19,098 nucleotides of DNA from an uncultured bacterium (GTDB lineage Bacteria > Actinomycetota > Coriobacteriia > Coriobacteriales > Coriobacteriaceae), in assembly GCA_905216145.1 (NCBI GenBank), contig CAJMST010000030.1, positions 1 through 19,098 of the forward strand, read 5' to 3'. Under the pieces are notes generated by a model. It worked only from the letters and a program-made list of their open reading frames with translations. It was not told the origin of the DNA and searched no databases. Below, piece by piece: positions 15,717-19,098 of this stretch; position 1 is the stretch's first letter; the number at the start of each line of letters is the position of its first letter. A program made the translations under genes and the position numbers.

Positions 15717-16013
15717 CTAGCGGACGCGGTGCGAGGCGCGCGTGAGCAGGTAGTCGGCCACAAACAGGATAACGGCGACGATGGCGTAATCCAAGCGGAA
15801 CACGCCGCCAAAGGGCGATGTGATGACGCCGTAGCCGGCGATGGCGCTCGGCAGCGCGCGAGAAAGCTCAACGACAAAGCCCACGATCTGCAGCTTGGCG
15901 GTCAGGCCGCTAAAGCACAGCAGCACAGTCATCGCGCTCATAAAGATGCCGCAGATGCGACAGGCGATGGCGATGATGCTCATCGCCACGGCAGCGGCCT
16001 TACGAGAGTTCAC
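15717..16013 (-). CDS. Small membrane protein of unknown function
   Basis: The 98-residue protein starts at GTG (16013), which has GAGGAG six to seven bases upstream and overlaps the end of the ABC-F gene by 14 bases. A longer reading from 16133 would run back through ABC-F and has no ribosome site. The product has hydrophobic stretches at about 8-35, 42-62 and 73-92, so two or three membrane spans, and a short basic C-terminus (RASHRVR). Four cysteines-or-so lie in the first span region. I recognise no family. Neighbours are a translation ATPase and a membrane protease, so a role as a protease partner or membrane accessory is only inference. Confidence 0.75.
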   Translation of the reverse strand: MNSRKAAAVAMSIIAIACRICGIFMSAMTVLLCFSGLTAKLQIVGFVVELSRALPSAIAGYGVITSPFGGVFRLDYAIVAVILFVADYLLTRASHRVR

Positions 16014-18033
16014 GCGCGGTCTCCTCTTCAATCTGGGTGGAAAGCTCCAGCCATTCGTCCTCGAGCTTGGGAAGCTCTTGCTTAAGGCCGTTATATTCCC
16101 CGAGCGCGGCGTTGAACTTATCTTGATCGGCATAAAGCTCTTCGCTTGCCATCAATTCCATAAGCTCGTCATAGCGGGCGCGTTTTTTGTCGAGCTCCGC
16201 CTCGATCTTCTTGAGCTGGTTGCGCACGCCCTTGAGCTTTTTGTTGAGCGCAGCGCGGGCCTGGGCCTCGGCGCGCTTTTGCTCCTTGGTCTTTTTGCCC
16301 TCGGCCGGCTTAGGCGCCGCGGCGGGGGTGTCGGCCTGGGCGGCGCTGACTTTGGTGGACTTGGCCGCGGCAGGCGCGCTTTCCCCTGCCGCCTCGGCGG
16401 CGGCGCGGGCCGCGAGGTCCTCGCGCTTGTAGAGGTAGTAGTCGTAGTCGCCGTCATAGACCGTGACCTTGCCATCGCGGATGTCGATCACGCGGTTGGC
16501 CACGGCGCGTACCAGGTGCTCATCATGGCTGATCAGCACGATGGTGCCGGGGAAGTTTTGCAGGGCGTTCTCGAGCATGTCCACCGAGTCGATGTCCAAG
16601 TGGTTGGTTGGCTCGTCCAGACACAGGAGCGCCTCGGGCGCCACGAGCATCTTGGCGAGCGCCAGACGCGCCTTTTCGCCGCCGGAGAGGACGCGAACCT
16701 GCTTTTCGATTGCGTCGTTGTCGCTAAAAAGGAAGGCGCCCAGCAGGCTTCGCTGCTGCGGCACGGTCCACTTGGGCGTAACGGTGTCGATCTCTTGCAG
16801 GACGGTATTGGACTCGGTCATGCCCTCGAGCGCGTGCTGGGCGTAGTAGGCCACGCCCACGTTGGTGCCCAGGTCGCGGGTGCCGGTGGTGGGCGGCTCC
16901 AAGCCGGCGAGGATCTTCATGAGGGTGGACTTGCCGGCGCCGTTGGGGCCGACGAGCGCTACGTGCTCGCCGCGGTAGAGCTTGAGGTCGATATCGCTGT
17001 AGATGTGCTTGTCGCCGTAGGACTTGGATACACCCTCGAGCCCCACGACCATGTCGCCGGAGCGCGGCGGGTCGGGGAACTTAAAGTCGATGTGCTTGTG
17101 GCCCTCGGGCAGGATGACGAGCTCCTTTTTGATCTGCTCGATCTTGCGGATGCGCTCCTGGGCCTGGGCGGCCTTGGTGGGCTTGTAGCGGAACTTGTCG
17201 ACGAAGACCTGCATGTGGGCGATGTCGCGCTCCTGGGCAGCGCGCTTGGCGCGCATCTGCTCCAGGTTGTCCTCGCGCTGCTTGAGGTAGCTGCTGTAGT
17301 TGCCGGTGTAGGTGGTAACGCGACGGTTTTCGAGAGCGGCGACGTGGTCGACGCAGGCGTCCATGAAGGCGCGGTCGTGGCTGACGATGAGCACGGCGCC
17401 GTCGTAGTTGGCGATAAAGCCGCGCAGCCACTGGACGCTCTCGAGGTCCAGGTGGTTGGTGGGTTCGTCCAGAAGCAGCAGGTCGGGATGACGTAGGAAG
17501 AGCTTTGCCAGCGCGATACGCATCTGCCAGCCGCCCGAGAACTCGGAGCACGGGCGATCGAAGTCAGTGACCTTAAAGCCCAAGCCGGACAGGATTTTGC
17601 GGGCGTTGCTCTCGAGCTCGTAGCCGCCCAGGTGCTCAAAGCGGTCCTGGACCTGGCCGTACTCGTTAAGGAGCGCGTTGACGTCCTTGCCCTGTTCCGA
17701 GAGCTCGGTGATCTGGGCCTGAAGTTCGTTGGCGCGCTCGCCCATGCGGCGAATTTCCTTGGCGGCGGCCATGACCTCGGCGAGGATGGTGGTGTCCTTT
17801 TGCTCCAGGTTGGTTTCTTGCTCTAGATAGCCCACCTGGCAGTCCTTGGCGTACTGGACCTGGCCGGCGTCGGGGCTGTCGATGCCCATGATGATCTTGA
17901 GCATGGTGGTTTTGCCGGCGCCGTTGGGTCCCACGAGCGCAAAACGCTCGCCGGGGTTGATCTGGAAGGACGCGCCACTAAAGAGGACGCGCGCGCCGAA
18001 GCTTTTTTCGATCTTGTCGACCAGGAGGATCAT
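16000..18033 (-). CDS. ABC-F family ATPase (translation factor type, YdiF/Uup-like)
   Basis: The 677-residue protein has two ABC cassettes and no membrane domain, so it acts on the ribosome rather than as a transporter. Domain 1 has Walker A GPNGAGKTT (35-43), signature FSGGWQ (165-170) and LLLLDEPTNHLD (185-196). Domain 2 has GPNGAGKST (362-370), LSGGEKARLALAK (449-461) and CLDEPTNHLD (471-480). The linker around 240-320, including RYKPTKAAQAQERIRKIEQ, is the tRNA-interacting part. An Ala/Pro-rich hinge (about 541-582) leads to a coiled-coil C-terminal domain (585-675). It resembles housekeeping ABC-F proteins more than resistance ones. It starts only about 30 bases after the tRNA-Ala terminator, with a GGCGG ribosome site, so its promoter is unclear. 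Confidence 0.95.
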   Translation of the reverse strand: MILLVDKIEKSFGARVLFSGASFQINPGERFALVGPNGAGKTTMLKIIMGIDSPDAGQVQYAKDCQVGYLEQETNLEQKDTTILAEVMAAAKEIRRMGERANELQAQITELSEQGKDVNALLNEYGQVQDRFEHLGGYELESNARKILSGLGFKVTDFDRPCSEFSGGWQMRIALAKLFLRHPDLLLLDEPTNHLDLESVQWLRGFIANYDGAVLIVSHDRAFMDACVDHVAALENRRVTTYTGNYSSYLKQREDNLEQMRAKRAAQERDIAHMQVFVDKFRYKPTKAAQAQERIRKIEQIKKELVILPEGHKHIDFKFPDPPRSGDMVVGLEGVSKSYGDKHIYSDIDLKLYRGEHVALVGPNGAGKSTLMKILAGLEPPTTGTRDLGTNVGVAYYAQHALEGMTESNTVLQEIDTVTPKWTVPQQRSLLGAFLFSDNDAIEKQVRVLSGGEKARLALAKMLVAPEALLCLDEPTNHLDIDSVDMLENALQNFPGTIVLISHDEHLVRAVANRVIDIRDGKVTVYDGDYDYYLYKREDLAARAAAEAAGESAPAAAKSTKVSAAQADTPAAAPKPAEGKKTKEQKRAEAQARAALNKKLKGVRNQLKKIEAELDKKRARYDELMELMASEELYADQDKFNAALGEYNGLKQELPKLEDEWLELSTQIEEETARELS

Positions 18034-18059
18034 GGTGCCGCCTTTGACCTTGTGTGCCT

Positions 18060-18114
18060 ATATGAAAAAAGGCCCCAACTTGCGTTGGAGCCTCATTCAA
18101 TGCTCGGGTGGAGA
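18060..18114 (-). repeat. 55-bp direct repeat, copy 1 (tRNA-Ala 3' tail plus terminator)
   Basis: This segment is identical to 19044-19098. It covers the last few bases of tRNA-Ala, a short spacer and the whole terminator. Sequence diverges just beyond the terminator on one side; on the other the window ends. It could reflect two tRNA-Ala copies or a duplicated attachment-like tail. Confidence 0.9.
18065..18092 (-). terminator. Rho-independent terminator after tRNA-Ala
   Basis: On the minus strand a 9-bp stem (18084-18092 with 18071-18079, one G-T pair) with GCAA tetraloop is followed by six T. It lies 17 bases after the tRNA-Ala end and about 30 bases before the ABC-F start codon, so readthrough would feed the operon. 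Confidence 0.9.
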
Positions 18115-18181
18115 CGAGGGGGATCGAACCCCTGACCTCTTGACTGCCAGTCAAGCGCTCTCCCAGCTGAGCTACGCCCCC
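18109..18181 (-). tRNA. tRNA-Ala (anticodon GGC)
   Basis: The minus strand gives a 73-base tRNA with acceptor GGGGGCG/CGTCTCC including the G3-U70 pair that marks alanine tRNAs. The anticodon arm is CTTGA-CTGGCAG-TCAAG with GGC, and the T loop is TTCGATC. The discriminator is A. CCA is not encoded (ACCC follows), unlike tRNA-Pro here. A promoter and terminator bracket it. Confidence 0.97.
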
Positions 18182-18193
18182 GTGCGAAGAAGT

Positions 18194-18222
18194 ACTATAC
18201 GGGAACTCCCCCGCCGATGCAA
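18194..18222 (-). promoter_or_regulatory. Promoter of tRNA-Ala
   Basis: On the minus strand TTGCAT (18217-18222) and TATAGT (18194-18199) are separated by exactly 17 bases. The tRNA begins 12 bases further on, ideal for initiation close to the mature end. This may also be the nearest promoter for the ABC-F-led operon by terminator readthrough. Confidence 0.8.
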
Positions 18223-18432
18223 GGACATTTTTGGAAAAACTTTCCGGGGGCGGGCGCCGGAGTCGCGCGGGGCCGGGCCAGCCTGCGGAGCGCCTGGCCC
18301 CCGCACGGCCCCTACGCCGGCCGACTTGGCGCGCGGAACGCGACCCTCTCCGCGCAACCGGATTTCCTATGCGTCGCCAGTCCCATTATCGGGTCCGATT
18401 GCGAACCGTCCCTCATCTGCGCCTCAGAACTA
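18223..18432. other. Gene-poor stretch, GC-rich with hairpin
   Basis: No credible coding region is seen. The part 18243-18345 is very GC-rich and can form stems such as GGGCCAG (18275-18281) with CTGGCCC (18294-18300). ORFs crossing it have skewed, Arg/Pro-rich composition and look spurious. Confidence 0.5.
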
Positions 18433-18570
18433 TGCCGGTTTACTACGATGTATCTGTAATGTTCGACCACGCACGCCTTTTCGTGTAACCGTCGGACTCT
18501 CTACCTGCGGTTTTGCAAACTGAGAACACGCGGTGGTCGAAGGTCGCCGATCCGTCGTAGTAAACGGGCA
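18433..18570. repeat. 38-bp imperfect inverted repeat around a 62-bp spacer
   Basis: The left arm is 18433-18470. The right arm is 18533-18570 on the opposite strand. They match at 30 of 38 positions without gaps. Both arms, read outward-in, would start a peptide: MPVYYDVSVMFDH on plus (ATG 18432) and MPVYYDGSATFDH on minus (ATG 18571, 42 codons to 18443). No good ribosome site precedes either. It may be a small mobile repeat, a structured RNA, or diverged duplicated coding sequence. Confidence 0.7.
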
Positions 18571-18779
18571 TGGTTTTGAAATGGCATCAGGTTGATTTCA
18601 CGCTGAAATGTCTTGAAGCCCTGATTTTAAGGCCTTAACTTTTTATAAAACACTCCTTATCTGCGACGGGCCTAGATTAGCTGTTGTTTAGCATCGAACT
18701 TGATCTTGCGTTGTGCGACTTGCTCGTGCATGGTAGTATTTCACGACGTGAAGCGAAGAAATTAGGCCTGAGTTGCCTT
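18571..18779. other. AT-rich intergenic stretch before the CAT tRNA
   Basis: No gene is visible. It contains a perfect palindrome TTAAGGCCTTAA (18627-18638) and a near-palindrome TTCACGACGTGAA (18740-18752). Base composition is clearly more AT-rich than the operon. Confidence 0.5.
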
Positions 18780-18788
18780 TGCTAGAAT
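18780..18788 (+). promoter_or_regulatory. Probable extended -10 promoter of the CAT tRNA
   Basis: TGCTAGAAT fits TGn plus a 5-of-6 match to TATAAT, 18 bases before the tRNA. No good -35 element stands at 17 bases, which fits an extended -10 type. Confidence 0.45.
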
Positions 18789-18806
18789 TGCATTCACCGT
18801 TCATAA

Positions 18807-18882
18807 GGGCTCTTGGCGCAACGGTTAGCGCAGGGGACTCATAATCCCTGGGTTCTGGGTTCGAATCCCGGAGGGCCCACCA
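18807..18882 (+). tRNA. tRNA with anticodon CAT (elongator Met or Ile2)
   Basis: The 76-base tRNA has acceptor GGGCTCT/AGGGCCC, discriminator A and encoded CCA (18880-18882). The anticodon loop is CTCATAA and the T loop TTCGAAT. Position 1 pairs with 72, and the three G-C pairs next to the loop typical of initiators are absent, so it is not tRNA-fMet. Elongator Met and lysidine-modified Ile2 cannot be separated by eye. Confidence 0.95.
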
Positions 18883-18891
18883 GAGTATTTC

Positions 18892-18925
18892 GAGGCCGGG
18901 CATTACGCCCGGCCTCTTTGTTATT
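18892..18925 (+). terminator. Rho-independent terminator after the CAT tRNA
   Basis: A perfect 10-bp stem GAGGCCGGGC (18892-18901) with GCCCGGCCTC (18907-18916), a 5-base loop and TTTGTTATT. It starts nine bases after the tRNA CCA. Confidence 0.9.
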
Positions 18926-18966
18926 GGCGCTGCAGACCAGGTTTGCTATCCAGATACGTAAAGTTA

Positions 18967-19046
18967 TTAACATTCATATTCGTAATTAACAATGGGTATG
19001 TCGCCAAGATGCTGCTCAGTCAACACATGGCGTAAATCGATAGATA
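18967..19046 (-). pseudogene. Possible 3' remnant of a gene
   Basis: Read on the minus strand, the frame ending in TAA at 18967-18969 gives about 25 residues with ordinary protein-like composition (IDLRHVLTEQHLGDIPIVN, then YEYEC). Further upstream the frame runs into the tRNA terminator copy, so no intact gene can exist. It may be a truncated tail left by recombination at the repeat, or chance. Confidence 0.2.
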
Positions 19047-19098
19047 TGAAAAAAGGCCCCAACTTGCGTTGGAGCCTCATTCAATGCTCGGGTGGAGA
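19044..19098 (-). repeat. 55-bp direct repeat, copy 2: tail and terminator of a second tRNA-Ala (cut by window edge)
   Basis: Identical to 18060-18114. It includes the same GCAA-loop terminator (T tract at 19049-19054) and the final bases of a tRNA-Ala 3' acceptor strand. A second tRNA-Ala gene probably continues to the right, but only its last bases are visible. Confidence 0.85.

Noticed and set aside
15841..17496. Long plus-strand open frame (551 codons) opposite ABC-F, and similar ones at 4533-5699, 14088-15314 and 9302-10054
   Set aside because: They lie opposite well-recognised genes, have His/Val/Gly/Leu-rich shadow composition and no ribosome site. High GC lowers stop frequency on the other strand.
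18059..18523. Frame with GDEGDRTPDLLTASQALSQL, and the 18688-18903 frame with ALRDSNPEPRDYESPA
   Set aside because: Both are translations across tRNA genes (tRNA-Ala and the CAT tRNA), not proteins.
18424..18590. MITE with TCAG target duplication around the MPVYYD repeat
   Set aside because: TCAG flanks lie at unequal distances from the arms, so a target duplication is not supported.

Overview
The window looks like chromosomal DNA of a high-GC Gram-positive bacterium. I infer a gut Coriobacteriia member, most likely Collinsella or a close relative. This rests on GC-rich coding DNA with strong AGGAGG-type ribosome sites, on the block cmk-plsC-ispH-DUF512-der-plsY-gpsA, and on Nif3 next to a coiled-coil zinc-ribbon protein. 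No 16S or marker search was possible, so the genus is an informed guess.

Left edge (1-955): the 3' end of a plus-strand gene whose C-terminus looks like the variable lectin-type tail of a diversity-generating retroelement (DGR) target. It is followed by a clear intrinsic terminator. Then come about 420 bp without a convincing gene, carrying repeated TACAG boxes and several perfect palindromes, and a minus-strand tRNA-Pro(GGG) with encoded CCA and its own terminator. This part looks accessory, lying on the 3' side of a tRNA gene.

Centre (956-18033): seventeen minus-strand genes, tightly packed, many overlapping or a few bases apart, with several ribosome sites buried in the preceding gene. 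Read in transcription order they are: an ABC-F ATPase, a 98-residue membrane protein of unknown role, an M50 (site-2) protease, scpA, scpB, an RluB-type pseudouridine synthase, cmk, plsC, ispH, a PDZ-radical SAM DUF512 protein, der, plsY, gpsA, rpe, a cysteine desulfurase, a Nif3-family protein, a coiled-coil zinc-ribbon protein and coaBC. It is a housekeeping block. It joins ribosome function (ABC-F, pseudouridine synthase, Der), chromosome segregation (ScpAB), glycerophospholipid synthesis (GpsA, PlsY, PlsC), isoprenoids (IspH), CMP kinase, pentose phosphate (Rpe), sulfur/Fe-S supply (desulfurase) and CoA synthesis (CoaBC). No terminator is evident inside it, and the first good terminator after coaBC is the one behind tRNA-Pro.

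Right edge (18034-19098): tRNA-Ala(GGC) with a good promoter and terminator, then a 625-bp gene-poor stretch holding a 38-bp imperfect inverted repeat whose two arms would both encode MPVYYD-like peptides, and a plus-strand tRNA with anticodon CAT plus terminator. At the very edge is an exact 55-bp copy of the tRNA-Ala tail and terminator, so either a second tRNA-Ala or a duplicated att-like tail begins there.

The most unusual signals are the DGR-like tail at the left, the paired MPVYYD inverted repeat and the duplicated tRNA-Ala tail at the right. Inside the operon they are the HX4E acyltransferase motif in PlsC and the broken first zinc knuckle in the zinc-ribbon protein. I did not find a complete novel system.
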